DNA of 8,641 bases from Acetatifactor sp. (GTDB taxonomy: Bacteria; Bacillota; Clostridia; Lachnospirales; Lachnospiraceae), in NCBI GenBank assembly GCA_024699575.1, contig JAILPF010000480.1, positions 1-8,641 on the forward strand. Reading direction: 5' to 3'. A model generated the notes under the pieces. That model was not told the DNA's origin, made no database searches, and saw only the letters and a program-made list of their open reading frames with translations. Below are positions 1-7,342 of this stretch, one piece after another (positions within the stretch are counted from its first letter, which is position 1; each line of letters opens with the position of its first letter). Both the position numbers and the translations under genes were made by a program.

Positions 1-420
1 CATCCCAATATGGTGGTAAAAATACCCATGACAGTGGAAGGATTGAAAGCGGTTAAGGTGTTGGCAAAAGAGGGAATCAAGACGAATGTTACATTGATTT
101 TTTCCGCCAATCAGGCGCTTTTGGCTGCAGAGGCAGGCGCAACGTATGTATCTCCGTTCCTGGGGCGCCTGGATGATATCAGCACACCGGGGATTGACTT
201 GATTCGTACGATTTCAGAGATTTTTCAAATCTATGACTATAAGACACAGATTATTGCAGCATCTGTGCGCAACCCGATTCATGTTACCGATTGCGCATTG
301 GCCGGCGCAGATATTGCGACCGTACCGTATAGTGTGATTGAGAATATGACAAAGCATCCGCTTACGGAACAGGGAATCCGGAAATTCCAGGCAGACTATA
401 AAGCAGTATTTGGTGAGTAA
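1..420 (+). CDS. Transaldolase / fructose-6-phosphate aldolase family (FSA/TalC), 5'-truncated by window edge
   Basis: This is the C-terminal part (139 codons) of a small class I aldolase of the FSA/TalC family, usually about 215-220 residues. The frame is open to base 1, so the ATG at base 10 is internal. The motif VVKIPMT carries the Schiff-base lysine (codon 7, bases 19-21; Lys85 in E. coli FsaA). It is followed by [23 protein letters not shown] and a C-terminal KF..D....FGE that ends as the family does. Where E. coli FsaA has Tyr131 (TAVYGAAQ), this protein has Phe (TLIFSANQ, codon 34). Phe at this site is typical of transaldolases, so I infer transfer of dihydroxyacetone units between sugar phosphates rather than free aldolase activity. 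It lies 18 nt before a sugar kinase gene and is probably the upstream member of the same operon. The family call is firm; the exact activity is inferred. Confidence 0.9.
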   Translation, partial: HPNMVVKIPMTVEGLKAVKVLAKEGIKTNVTLIFSANQALLAAEAGATYVSPFLGRLDDISTPGIDLIRTISEIFQIYDYKTQIIAASVRNPIHVTDCALAGADIATVPYSVIENMTKHPLTEQGIRKFQADYKAVFGE

Positions 421-438
421 ATTTAGAGGTGGAGATAT

Positions 439-2043
439 ATGCGCAATAGAAATGCAGGACTCATAGAGCAGGGAAAAGCGATTTTGGGAATTGAACTTGG
501 TTCTACGAGAATCAAAGCAGTGCTGATTGATGAACAACACAACCCCATTGCAAGCGGTTCTCATACATGGGAAAACCAGCTGATTGATGGAGTATGGACC
601 TATTCTCTGGGTGCAGTCTGGGAAGGAATTCAGGATTGCTATTCACAGCTTGTCACGGATGTGGCAGAAAAATATTCTGTGGAAATTAAGAAGCTTGCTG
701 CCATCGGTGTTTCAGGTATGATGCACGGGTACCTGGCATTTGATAAAAATGAGGAACTATTGGTTCCGTTTCGTACCTGGAGAAACACAATCACAGAGCA
801 GGCTGCAGGAAAACTCAGTAAGGTGTTTGATTTTAATATTCCTCAAAGATGGAGTATTGCTCATTTATATCAGGCAATTTTAAACCGGGAGGAGCATGTG
901 GACAGGCTGGATTATCTGACCACTCTGGCAGGATATATTCATTGGAAACTGACCGGGGAGAGAGTACTCGGAATCGGTGAGGCATCCGGGATGTTTCCCA
1001 TCGATTCTGTGACGAAAGACTATGATGCGGTGCGGATGGAACAGTTTGAAGCTCTTCCAGAGGTAAAAAAATATGAGTGGAAGCTGTCTCAAATATTGCC
1101 CAGGGTTCTGGTGGCAGGAGACAGTGCGGGAACCTTGTCTGCAGAGGGAGCAAAGCTTTTGGATGTCAGCGGCAGGCTGGAAGCAGGAATCCCTCTGGCA
1201 CCTGCAGAGGGAGATGCCGGAACCGGCATGGTTGCGACCAATTCAGTGGCAGTGCGGACAGGCAATGTATCAGCGGGGACTTCCGTATTTGCTATGGTTG
1301 TGTTGGAAAAACCGTTAAAAGCGGTTCATGAGGAACTGGACTTAGTGACTACCCCTGCCGGGGATGCGGTCGCCATGGTGCATTGCAATAACTGTACCTC
1401 TGATCTCAACGCCTGGGTTGGACTTTTCCGGGAGTTCGGAGAACTGTTTGACATCGAGATACCCACCGATGAACTATATGGTAAATTGTATGAAAACGCC
1501 ATGAAAGGGGCAACGGATTGTGGAGGAATGGCAGCGTTTAACTGCTTGTCCGGCGAACCGGTTATCGGCTTGGCGCAGGGAAGACCTCTTTTTGTGCGCA
1601 GACCGGATGCCAAAATGAATCTGGCTAATTTTATTCGTACCCATCTGTATGCATCACTGGCTTCCTTGAAAATTGGCTGTGATATTCTGTTTCAGGAGGA
1701 ACAGGTGCGGGTAGATACTATTTATGGGCATGGCGGGTTGTTTAAAACCAAGGGCGTAGGACAGAGCATTCTGGCAGCAGCATTGAATGCCCCGGTGGCA
1801 GTGATGGAAACCGCCGGTGAAGGCGGACCTTGGGGAATGGCAATTCTTGCTTCATACATGGTACATAAAAGTGAGCAAGAAACTCTTGTACAGTTTTTGC
1901 AGGATAAAGTGTTTGGTAACAATCAGGGAGTAACCATGCAGCCACATCCGAAGGATGTAAAAGGATTTGCTCAATATATTAACACATATAAAGCACTGAT
2001 ATCTGCAGAACAGGCTGCAATTGATGCGATGCATGTAGAATAG
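439..2043 (+). CDS. FGGY-family carbohydrate kinase (xylulokinase/ribulokinase-like)
   Basis: A cytoplasmic ATP-dependent sugar kinase of 534 residues, a normal length for the FGGY family. The N-terminal phosphate motif reads [15 protein letters not shown] (residues 17-31). GMMHGYL (93-99) resembles the MHG substrate loop of xylulokinases. GDAGTG (258-263) holds the likely catalytic Asp259. [10 protein letters not shown] (275-284) is the second phosphate loop, and [14 protein letters not shown] (429-442) with [10 protein letters not shown] (460-469) forms the adenosine site. The start is preceded by AGAGGTGGAG at 425-434. The epimerase gene next door acts on L-ribulose 5-phosphate, so L-ribulose is a reasonable substrate. 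L-xylulose or D-xylulose cannot be excluded, because the sequence lacks the clear signature of one subfamily. The family is certain; the substrate is inferred from context. Confidence 0.92.
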   Translation: MRNRNAGLIEQGKAILGIELGSTRIKAVLIDEQHNPIASGSHTWENQLIDGVWTYSLGAVWEGIQDCYSQLVTDVAEKYSVEIKKLAAIGVSGMMHGYLAFDKNEELLVPFRTWRNTITEQAAGKLSKVFDFNIPQRWSIAHLYQAILNREEHVDRLDYLTTLAGYIHWKLTGERVLGIGEASGMFPIDSVTKDYDAVRMEQFEALPEVKKYEWKLSQILPRVLVAGDSAGTLSAEGAKLLDVSGRLEAGIPLAPAEGDAGTGMVATNSVAVRTGNVSAGTSVFAMVVLEKPLKAVHEELDLVTTPAGDAVAMVHCNNCTSDLNAWVGLFREFGELFDIEIPTDELYGKLYENAMKGATDCGGMAAFNCLSGEPVIGLAQGRPLFVRRPDAKMNLANFIRTHLYASLASLKIGCDILFQEEQVRVDTIYGHGGLFKTKGVGQSILAAALNAPVAVMETAGEGGPWGMAILASYMVHKSEQETLVQFLQDKVFGNNQGVTMQPHPKDVKGFAQYINTYKALISAEQAAIDAMHVE

Positions 2044-2061
2044 GAAAGGGAGAACAGAAAG

Positions 2062-2754
2062 ATGCTGGAAGAACTGAAAAAACAGGTATACGAAGCAAAT
2101 ATGGAACTCCCGAGAAGAGGTCTTGTCACATATACCTGGGGAAATGTAAGCGGTATTGACCGCGAAACAGGGTATGTGGTAATCAAGCCGAGCGGTGTGG
2201 AGTATGATGCACTTTCCCCGGATGATATGACTGTTGTGGATTTCGATGGAAGAATTGTCGAAGGACGATACAAACCATCTTCTGATACGGCGACACATCT
2301 GGAACTTTACCGAAAGTATCTTGAAATTGGAGGTGTTGTGCACACACATTCTCCGGAAGCTGTAGCGTGGGCACAGGCCGGGAGGGATATACCACTTTAC
2401 GGTACCACTCATGCGGATTATTTTCTTGGTCCGATTCCCTGTGCCAGAAATCTGACGGATGAGGAGATTACAGCAGCCTATGAAAAAAATACGGGTATAG
2501 TGATTATCGAGACCTTTGAGAGCAGGGGAATCAACCCTGTTTTCACCCCTGCTGTGCTCTGCAAAAATCATGGCCCTTTTACATGGGGGAAGGACGCCAA
2601 AGAGGCAGTGCACAATGCGGTTGTGCTGGAGGAAGTTGCAAAGATGGCACGTATGACAGAGACCATCGATTGCCACGTCAAAGAGGCTCCGGACAATATC
2701 AAGGAGAAGCATTTTTACCGTAAGCATGGTGCGGATGCCTATTATGGACAGTAG
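2062..2754 (+). CDS. araD: L-ribulose-5-phosphate 4-epimerase
   Basis: A class II aldolase-fold enzyme that interconverts L-ribulose 5-phosphate and D-xylulose 5-phosphate by retro-aldol cleavage at a metal site. Its 230 residues match E. coli AraD (231) almost exactly, and every key residue is present one position earlier. Asp75, His94, His96 and His170 are the zinc-site residues (VVHTHS; CKNHGPF). Asp119 (TTHADY) and Tyr228 (AYYGQ) are the catalytic acid/base pair. GNVSG (28-31) is the phosphate-binding loop. The ribosome-binding site AAAGGGAG lies at 2045-2052. It follows the kinase by 18 nt and feeds D-xylulose 5-phosphate to the transaldolase/transketolase route. The paralogues UlaF and SgbE share the same chemistry, so the pathway could start from L-arabinose, L-xylulose or an ascorbate/gulonate-type sugar; the reaction itself is well supported. 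Confidence 0.95.
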   Translation: MLEELKKQVYEANMELPRRGLVTYTWGNVSGIDRETGYVVIKPSGVEYDALSPDDMTVVDFDGRIVEGRYKPSSDTATHLELYRKYLEIGGVVHTHSPEAVAWAQAGRDIPLYGTTHADYFLGPIPCARNLTDEEITAAYEKNTGIVIIETFESRGINPVFTPAVLCKNHGPFTWGKDAKEAVHNAVVLEEVAKMARMTETIDCHVKEAPDNIKEKHFYRKHGADAYYGQ

Positions 2755-2785
2755 AAAGCATGATAAAGAAAGAAGGATAACATTG

Positions 2786-3646
2786 ATGGAACTTAGGACA
2801 GCGTCATCCCCCAGGGATGTAAAACATTATACAACCGAGAGACTCAGAGAGGAGTTTTTGATTCAGAATCTGTTTGTTCCCGGGAAAATGAAGCTGGTGT
2901 ACAGCCATATTGACAGAATTATTACAGGAGCTGTTGTTCCGTTAGCACCTATTGCGCTTACTGCAGGAGAGGAACTGAGAGCGGACTATTTCTGCCAGAG
3001 AAGAGAGCTTGGCGTCATCAATATCGGCGGAGCAGGAACCATTACAGTGGATGGCAAGGTGAACCATATCGGCTTCAAGGAAGCCATGTATATCGGTATG
3101 GGGAGCAAGGAGATTACTTTTGACAGTGATGACAAGAATCACCCTGCTAAATTTTATTTAAATTCCGCACCGGCACATAAAACATATCCGACAGTGATTA
3201 TTAAACCGAATGGCACTCCTGAAGAGGGTGTTGTGATTGTAAAGGATGAAAACAAGGTGGAACTCGGCTCTCTTGAGGATGCAAACCACAGAGTAATCTG
3301 CAAATATATTCTTCCGGGACAGGTGGAGAGCTGTCAGCTGGTAATGGGAATGACCAAGCTGGAACCGGGTAGCGTATGGAATACCATGCCCTGTCATACT
3401 CATGACAGACGTATGGAGGTTTATCTGTATTTTGAGATGCCGGAGGATGCCTTTGTAATGCATTACATGGGTGAACCCAATGAAACCAGACATATTGTGA
3501 TGAGAAATGAGGAGGCGGTCATTTCACCCAGCTGGTCCATTCATTCCGGCTGCGGCAGCAGAGCCTATACATTCATCTGGGGAATGGTGGGAGAAAATCA
3601 GGATTTCGACGATATGGATGGCGTCGCAATGAAGGATTTAATGTAA
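2786..3646 (+). CDS. kduI: 5-keto-4-deoxyuronate isomerase (4-deoxy-L-threo-5-hexosulose-uronate ketol-isomerase)
   Basis: A zinc-dependent cupin-type isomerase that converts 5-keto-4-deoxyuronate, released from unsaturated uronates of pectin or glycosaminoglycans, into 2-keto-3-deoxy-5-ketogluconate. I place the start at 2786, giving 286 residues. AGAAGGA at 2771-2777 is 8 nt upstream, and the N terminus then aligns with E. coli KduI (278 residues). The longer frame from 2726 overlaps araD and adds a 20-residue, highly charged tail. Zinc ligands are His204, His206, Glu211 (PCHTHDRRMEVY) and His253 (SWSIHSG), all offset by 8 from E. coli. YSHIDRII, RRELGVINIGGAGTITVDG and FIWGMVGENQ.FDDMD are other strongly conserved blocks. 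It is last in the operon, 31 nt after araD. No kduD, KDG kinase or aldolase is in view, so it may act here on another uronate; KduI proteins have been linked to galacturonate/glucuronate isomerisation. Confidence 0.95.
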   Translation: MELRTASSPRDVKHYTTERLREEFLIQNLFVPGKMKLVYSHIDRIITGAVVPLAPIALTAGEELRADYFCQRRELGVINIGGAGTITVDGKVNHIGFKEAMYIGMGSKEITFDSDDKNHPAKFYLNSAPAHKTYPTVIIKPNGTPEEGVVIVKDENKVELGSLEDANHRVICKYILPGQVESCQLVMGMTKLEPGSVWNTMPCHTHDRRMEVYLYFEMPEDAFVMHYMGEPNETRHIVMRNEEAVISPSWSIHSGCGSRAYTFIWGMVGENQDFDDMDGVAMKDLM

Positions 3647-3655
3647 TAAGATGTG

Positions 3656-3697
3656 AAAAACAGGGAACGTCGCATTGTGAGACGCTCCCTGTTTTTT
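3656..3697. terminator. Bidirectional intrinsic terminator between kduI and pfp
   Basis: An 11-bp stem, CAGGGAACGTC (3661-3671) with GACGCTCCCTG (3681-3691), has a single A-C mismatch and a 9-nt loop. It is followed by six T on the plus strand (3692-3697) and preceded by five A (3656-3660), which read as a T tract on the minus strand. It lies 9 nt after the kduI stop and 20 nt beyond the pfp stop, so it can end both convergent transcripts. Confidence 0.88.
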
Positions 3698-3717
3698 GTG
3701 CACTTTTTGATATGTGT

Positions 3718-4977
3718 TTATAACAATTCCTGGTATCCCGGTACATACAGGTGACGGGGAATACCGTCTACCATGATGGGGGACACATCGCCCTGAATCA
3801 AAGGCTTTACATATGTAATGAACTCATTGGTTACATAGGTGCCGTCTTTTGTAATCCACTCTCTTGGAACCAGGCGTTCGTCGTTTGCAATTTTATGAAC
3901 ATCTTTTACTTCAGTTCCGGACTGATAAGGGTCATCGGAGAGACGCTGGATAACAACCATTTTACCGGTGTCACCTTCATCAGCTGCCTTCATGGCAGCA
4001 CCGCCTACCTCGTATGCCTCAAGGATATCTACACGGGAGGAACAGTGGCTGGCAGCACGCTGTAAGGTCGAAAGCTCGATAGCACGGGTTTTGCATCCGA
4101 TTTCTTTGGAGAGAATGTCACACAGATACCTTGCAGTTCCGGTAAGCTGTTTGTGACCGAACGCATCCACATATTCTGTGCTGTTACCCATTTCGCTGAT
4201 GTAGGTTCCGTCTTTGGTATGGATACCTTCAGAGACAGCGATTACAATGGAACGCTTTTTCTTTAACATCTCCTTGCAACTCTTCACAAATTTTTCAACG
4301 TCAAAATCCAGTTCGGGAAGATAGATTGCATCGGGTCCATCGCAGTCTTCACCTTTGGAGAGGGCGGCAGCGCCGGTAAGCCATCCGGCATTTCTACCCA
4401 TGATTTCCACAATCATAACCTGACCTTTTGCGGTCTCCAGACTCCATCCGTCACGGATAATCTCTTTTACGGAAGTACCGATGTACTTGGCTGCGGAGCC
4501 GTAGCCGGGAGTATGGTCTGTCAGGGCTAAGTCGTTATCAATGGTTTTGGGGCAACCGACAAAACGGATTTCGGAGCCGCTGATAATGGCGTAATCAGAC
4601 AGTTTTTTGATGGTATCCATGGAATCGTTTCCGCCGATATAGATGAAACAGTCAATTTCGAGCTTGTCGAGGATATCAAATATCTTCTCGTATACTTCTT
4701 TGTCATCGCTTATTTTGGGAAGCTTATAGCGACAAGAACCCAGATATGCGGAGGGAGTACGCTTTAAAAGCTCTGCATCCAGACCGGTGCGGATGTGTTC
4801 GGATAAATCGATATAGCGACCTTCCAATAGACCTTGAACACCGTGAATCATGCCATACACTTTTTTGTAGCCCCTGTCCTTGGCTGTTCGGAAAACACCT
4901 GCGAGAGAGGAGTTAATTGCTGCAGTGGGTCCTCCGGACTGTCCGACGATTACATTGCGTTTTGCACTTTTGCTCAT
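3718..4977 (-). CDS. pfp: Pyrophosphate-type 6-phosphofructokinase (PPi:fructose-6-phosphate 1-phosphotransferase)
   Basis: A cytoplasmic glycolytic enzyme that phosphorylates fructose 6-phosphate at C1, reversibly when PPi is the donor. The 419-residue protein is longer than the roughly 320-residue bacterial ATP-PFK. VGQSGGPTAAIN (11-22) is the phosphoryl-donor loop. GGNDS (115-119) has Asp118 where ATP enzymes have Gly (GGDGS), and PKTIDND (143-149) has Lys144 where ATP enzymes have Gly; these two changes are the known signature of PPi use. Asp147 is the catalytic base, and MGRNAGW (193-199) contacts the sugar phosphate. AAAGGGG on the minus strand (4984-4990), 6 nt before the ATG, fixes the start. 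The gene appears monocistronic, with its own promoter and a shared downstream terminator. ATP use has not been excluded experimentally, but the residues argue against it. Confidence 0.93.
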   Translation of the reverse strand: MSKSAKRNVIVGQSGGPTAAINSSLAGVFRTAKDRGYKKVYGMIHGVQGLLEGRYIDLSEHIRTGLDAELLKRTPSAYLGSCRYKLPKISDDKEVYEKIFDILDKLEIDCFIYIGGNDSMDTIKKLSDYAIISGSEIRFVGCPKTIDNDLALTDHTPGYGSAAKYIGTSVKEIIRDGWSLETAKGQVMIVEIMGRNAGWLTGAAALSKGEDCDGPDAIYLPELDFDVEKFVKSCKEMLKKKRSIVIAVSEGIHTKDGTYISEMGNSTEYVDAFGHKQLTGTARYLCDILSKEIGCKTRAIELSTLQRAASHCSSRVDILEAYEVGGAAMKAADEGDTGKMVVIQRLSDDPYQSGTEVKDVHKIANDERLVPREWITKDGTYVTNEFITYVKPLIQGDVSPIMVDGIPRHLYVPGYQELL

Positions 4978-5018
4978 AATTTGCCCCTTTCCAGTAAGTT
5001 TATTAAAATGCTAGTTCA

Positions 5019-5027
5019 ATTATAGCA
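5019..5027 (-). promoter_or_regulatory. Extended -10 promoter of pfp
   Basis: Read on the minus strand, this is TGCTATAAT: a perfect TATAAT (5019-5024) with the extended -10 dinucleotide TG one base upstream. The -35 region 17 bp away (5042-5047, CTTTCT) is poor, which fits an extended -10 promoter. Transcription would start near 5012, leaving a leader of about 35 nt that includes the AAAGGGG ribosome-binding site. The surrounding A/T-rich DNA (5030-5060) may help polymerase binding. Confidence 0.65.
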
Positions 5028-5056
5028 TAAATTACTGAAAAAGAAAGAAAAAACAC

Positions 5057-5085
5057 TTTAATTTCTGGCAAAAATAGTTTATCTT
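5057..5085 (+). promoter_or_regulatory. Candidate promoter of the sirtuin-DUF1848 unit
   Basis: TTTAAT (5057-5062) and TATCTT (5080-5085) are separated by 17 bp, with three to four matches each to the sigma-A boxes. Initiation would fall near 5092, just upstream of the strong ribosome-binding site. The match is weak. It is offered mainly because the gene is divergent from pfp and must be transcribed from this 132-bp gap. Confidence 0.3.
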
Positions 5086-5097
5086 TAAAGTATGGAA

Positions 5098-5105
5098 GGG
5101 AGGGG
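5098..5105 (+). promoter_or_regulatory. Strong ribosome-binding site that sets the sirtuin start
   Basis: GGGAGGGG contains GGAGG at 5099-5103, 6 nt before the ATG at 5110. An in-frame ATG at 5092 lies upstream of this purine block, with nothing like a Shine-Dalgarno sequence before it, so it is unlikely to be the start. Confidence 0.75.
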
Positions 5106-5109
5106 TATC

Positions 5110-6087
5110 ATGAAAGATTTTGACACAACTACAGACCAACTGATAGAATCAAGGGAAAAGCAGCTTCATTGTCTGAAAGAAGAAGTGGAAATGGCGGACG
5201 CAGTAATTATTGGCGCGGGTGCCGGGCTTTCTACTTCAGCCGGGTTCGCATATACAGGAGAGAGATTTCGGAGATACTTTGGCGATTTTTCGGTAAAATA
5301 TGATTTTCATGATATGTACTCGGGTGGGTTTTATCCATACACAACATTGGAGGAAAAGTGGGCATACTGGAGCAGGTATGTCTATATTAACCGATATATG
5401 AAGGCTTCGAATCCGGTATATGAGAAGCTGTATCAATTGATTGACGGGCGAGGAGCAGGGGAAACCTCAGCTTCTCCGAGAAAACATTATTTTGTATTGA
5501 CAACCAATGTAGACCATCAATTTCAAAAGGCCGGGTTCAAAAAGCGACGCATTTTTTACACGCAGGGGGATTATGGCCTCTGGCAGTGTAGCAAACCCTG
5601 TCACAAGCGTACTTATGACAACAAAGAGCGAATTGTGAAGATGGTTCTGGCGCAAGGATTTCAAATCGGTGCAGACGGTGAGTTGATTGCGCCACGCACG
5701 ATCAGTGGAGAGACAGACTATGACAGATTATCGATGTTCATCCCAACTGATTTAATTCCGTATTGTCCGGTCTGTGGGGAACCAATGAGCATGAATTTGC
5801 GGGCCGATGATACCTTTGTGGAAGATGCAGGATGGAATAAGGCTGCGGATTGCTATGCGGATTTTATGCATAGATATGAGGATTCACGCGTCCTTTATCT
5901 GGAACTTGGGGTGGGGGGAAACACCCCCGGAATTATAAAATATCCTTTCTGGCAGAGGGTGGCGGCCAATGAAAAGGCGGTTTATACATGCATTAATTAT
6001 GGGGCGGCATTTTGCCCCAAAGAAATTGAGGCGCGATCAATCTGTATCGATGGGGATATCGGAGAGGTACTGGAGCGGTTATTGTAA
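5110..6087 (+). CDS. Sir2-family protein, SirTM-like (class M sirtuin; likely NAD-dependent ADP-ribosyltransferase)
   Basis: A 325-residue Sir2-fold protein. The NAD-binding segment AVIIGAGAGLSTSAGF (31-46) is canonical. The usual TQNID...HG catalytic pair is replaced by TTNVD (131-135) and TQGDYG (151-156), so the sirtuin His is Gln152 and the Asn is Asn133. Four cysteines, Cys160/Cys164 (QCSKPC) and Cys219/Cys222 (YCPVCG), form an intact zinc module. GVGGNTPGIIKYPFW (267-281) replaces the usual GTS-type NAD loop. Loss of His with Gln in its place is known for the macrodomain-linked SirTM class of Staphylococcus and Streptococcus, which ADP-ribosylate a lipoylated GcvH-like protein rather than deacylate. 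Here the gene stands divergent from pfp and 12 nt before a DUF1848 gene, without the macrodomain, GcvH-L or lipoate ligase genes. The fold is certain; ADP-ribosylation is inferred from the residues. Confidence 0.88.
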   Translation: MKDFDTTTDQLIESREKQLHCLKEEVEMADAVIIGAGAGLSTSAGFAYTGERFRRYFGDFSVKYDFHDMYSGGFYPYTTLEEKWAYWSRYVYINRYMKASNPVYEKLYQLIDGRGAGETSASPRKHYFVLTTNVDHQFQKAGFKKRRIFYTQGDYGLWQCSKPCHKRTYDNKERIVKMVLAQGFQIGADGELIAPRTISGETDYDRLSMFIPTDLIPYCPVCGEPMSMNLRADDTFVEDAGWNKAADCYADFMHRYEDSRVLYLELGVGGNTPGIIKYPFWQRVAANEKAVYTCINYGAAFCPKEIEARSICIDGDIGEVLERLL

Positions 6088-6099
6088 TCGGAGGCAAAC

Positions 6100-7026
6100 A
6101 TGATTCTTAATACAGGGCAACGGACGGATATACCGGCATATTACAGTGAATGGTTCATCAATCGTATACGGGAAGGGTATGTGTTGGTACGAAATCCGTA
6201 TTATCCGGGATTGGTGACAAAATATCGTCTGGACCCGAATCTTGTGGATGTGCTTGTGTTTTGTACGAAAAATCCGCAACCCATGCTTGAACATATGGAA
6301 GAACTGAAGAAGTTTCGTCAGTTTTGGCATGTTACCATCACACCATATGGAAAGGATATTGAACCAAACGTGCCGGATAAAAGCAAAGTGCTGGAAAGCT
6401 TCAAATGTTTATCGGAAATTGTCGGTAAACGCGCGGTCGGCTGGAGATATGATCCTATTTTTATCAGTGAGAAATATTCTCTGGAGTTTCATAAGGATGC
6501 CTTTGAAAGAATGGCAGAAAGCCTATCCGGTTATACAGATCAGGTGATTATAAGTTTCATAGATCTTTATCAGAAAACAAAGCGAAATTTTCCCCAGGCA
6601 AAAGAGGTTATGCAGAAACACCGCTTGGAATTGGGAGCATTTATTGCTGAATGTGGGAAAAAATATAATATGACAATTCGAACCTGCTTGGAAGGTGAGG
6701 AACTGGCTGTGTACGGAGTGGATGTGTCAGGATGTATGACCAAACAGGTGTTGGAGAGTGCAATAGGCATGGAGCTTGCACTTCCCAAGAAAAAAGGACC
6801 GAGAGAAGGATGTAATTGTGTTCTGGGAAATGACATTGGTATGTACAATACCTGTGGGCATTTTTGCAAATATTGTTATGCCAATTATGATGAGAAAGTT
6901 GTGGTGGAAAACAGAAAACGTCATATTCCCACTTCACCTCTTTTGGTTGGAGACTTGCTGGAGGGTGATGAGGTGGTGGCTGCAAAACAGGAATCCTTCC
7001 TTACAGGACAGCTTACCTTGTTCTAA
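6100..7026 (+). CDS. DUF1848 family protein with C-terminal CX3CX2C cysteine cluster
   Basis: A 308-residue protein that I recognise as DUF1848, a family without an established reaction. The N terminus has RTDIPAYYSEWFINRI (8-23) and VRNPYYP (30-36), followed by VDVLVFCTKNPQPML (49-63) and HVTITPYG (77-84); these are typical of the family and hint at a TIM-barrel-like fold. Near the C terminus are Cys238 and Cys240, then TCGHFCKYCYAN (251-262). This gives a CX3CX2C spacing (Cys252, Cys256, Cys259), the pattern that binds the 4Fe-4S cluster in radical SAM enzymes, although there it is normally N-terminal. The ribosome-binding site GGAGG (6090-6094) is 5 nt before the ATG, and the gap to the sirtuin stop is 12 nt, so the two are almost certainly cotranscribed. 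A Fe-S or nucleic-acid-related enzyme is possible; no function is claimed. Confidence 0.85.
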   Translation: MILNTGQRTDIPAYYSEWFINRIREGYVLVRNPYYPGLVTKYRLDPNLVDVLVFCTKNPQPMLEHMEELKKFRQFWHVTITPYGKDIEPNVPDKSKVLESFKCLSEIVGKRAVGWRYDPIFISEKYSLEFHKDAFERMAESLSGYTDQVIISFIDLYQKTKRNFPQAKEVMQKHRLELGAFIAECGKKYNMTIRTCLEGEELAVYGVDVSGCMTKQVLESAIGMELALPKKKGPREGCNCVLGNDIGMYNTCGHFCKYCYANYDEKVVVENRKRHIPTSPLLVGDLLEGDEVVAAKQESFLTGQLTLF

Positions 7027-7033
7027 GCGCTAT

Positions 7034-7342
7034 TCAGACGAAAAAATATTCTACAATCAGTACGATGATGCAACATGCCAGTGAGACCTGAAACAATCCG
7101 GCGCCGAACCATGCGGTAATTACTCCCACGATTAAAGCGAGCAAACCTGCCCATGGATTTTGAGTGGCTTGTACAATTGCCGGAAAAGTCATGACAGCAA
7201 GGGTAACATAGGGAACATAGTATAAAAAAGATTGTAAAAAGCGGTTTTTAATCTGTTTCCGAATCAAAGTGAGCGGAAGAACTCTTATGGCAAAGGTTAC
7301 GCCGGCCATAATGAATAAGTAGATTGCGATGGAATGGGTCAT
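7034..7342 (-). CDS. azlD: AzlD family branched-chain amino acid transport protein, small subunit
   Basis: A 102-residue integral membrane protein, normal for AzlD. It has about four hydrophobic segments (roughly 3-25, 38-57, 65-82 and 84-102) and the family features TFAIRVLPL (16-24) and YVPYVTLAVM (42-51). AzlD proteins work with AzlC in export of branched-chain amino acids, first seen as azaleucine resistance in Bacillus. The ATG overlaps the azlC stop by 4 nt (ATGA), so the two are probably translationally coupled. GGAGG (7350-7354 on the minus strand) lies 7 nt upstream inside azlC. Its stop lies only 7 nt from the convergent DUF1848 stop, and I see no convincing terminator between them, so the transcripts probably overlap. 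Confidence 0.9.
   Translation of the reverse strand: MTHSIAIYLFIMAGVTFAIRVLPLTLIRKQIKNRFLQSFLYYVPYVTLAVMTFPAIVQATQNPWAGLLALIVGVITAWFGAGLFQVSLACCIIVLIVEYFFV

Noticed and set aside
1852..2727. Long open frame (291 codons) on the minus strand across the kinase and araD genes
   Set aside because: It lies entirely antisense to two well-supported enzymes, has no ribosome-binding site, and its translation is rich in Cys/His/Phe runs with no domain character.
2726..2785. Upstream in-frame start for kduI, adding 20 residues and overlapping araD
   Set aside because: The good ribosome-binding site is at 2771-2777 and the conserved N terminus begins at the 2786 ATG; the extension is a charged tail absent from KduI proteins.
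5092..5109. Upstream in-frame ATG for the sirtuin
   Set aside because: It precedes rather than follows the GGGAGGGG ribosome-binding block, so only the ATG at 5110 is properly placed.
5908..5927. G-rich hairpin GGGGTG...CACCCC and possible quadruplex inside the sirtuin gene
   Set aside because: It encodes the conserved GVGGNTPG loop, has no T tract, and has only two G runs, too few for a standard intramolecular quadruplex.
6960..7060. Terminator between the convergent DUF1848 and azlD genes
   Set aside because: Only a short AGGAA/TTCCT stem inside the DUF1848 coding end was found, without a good T tract.
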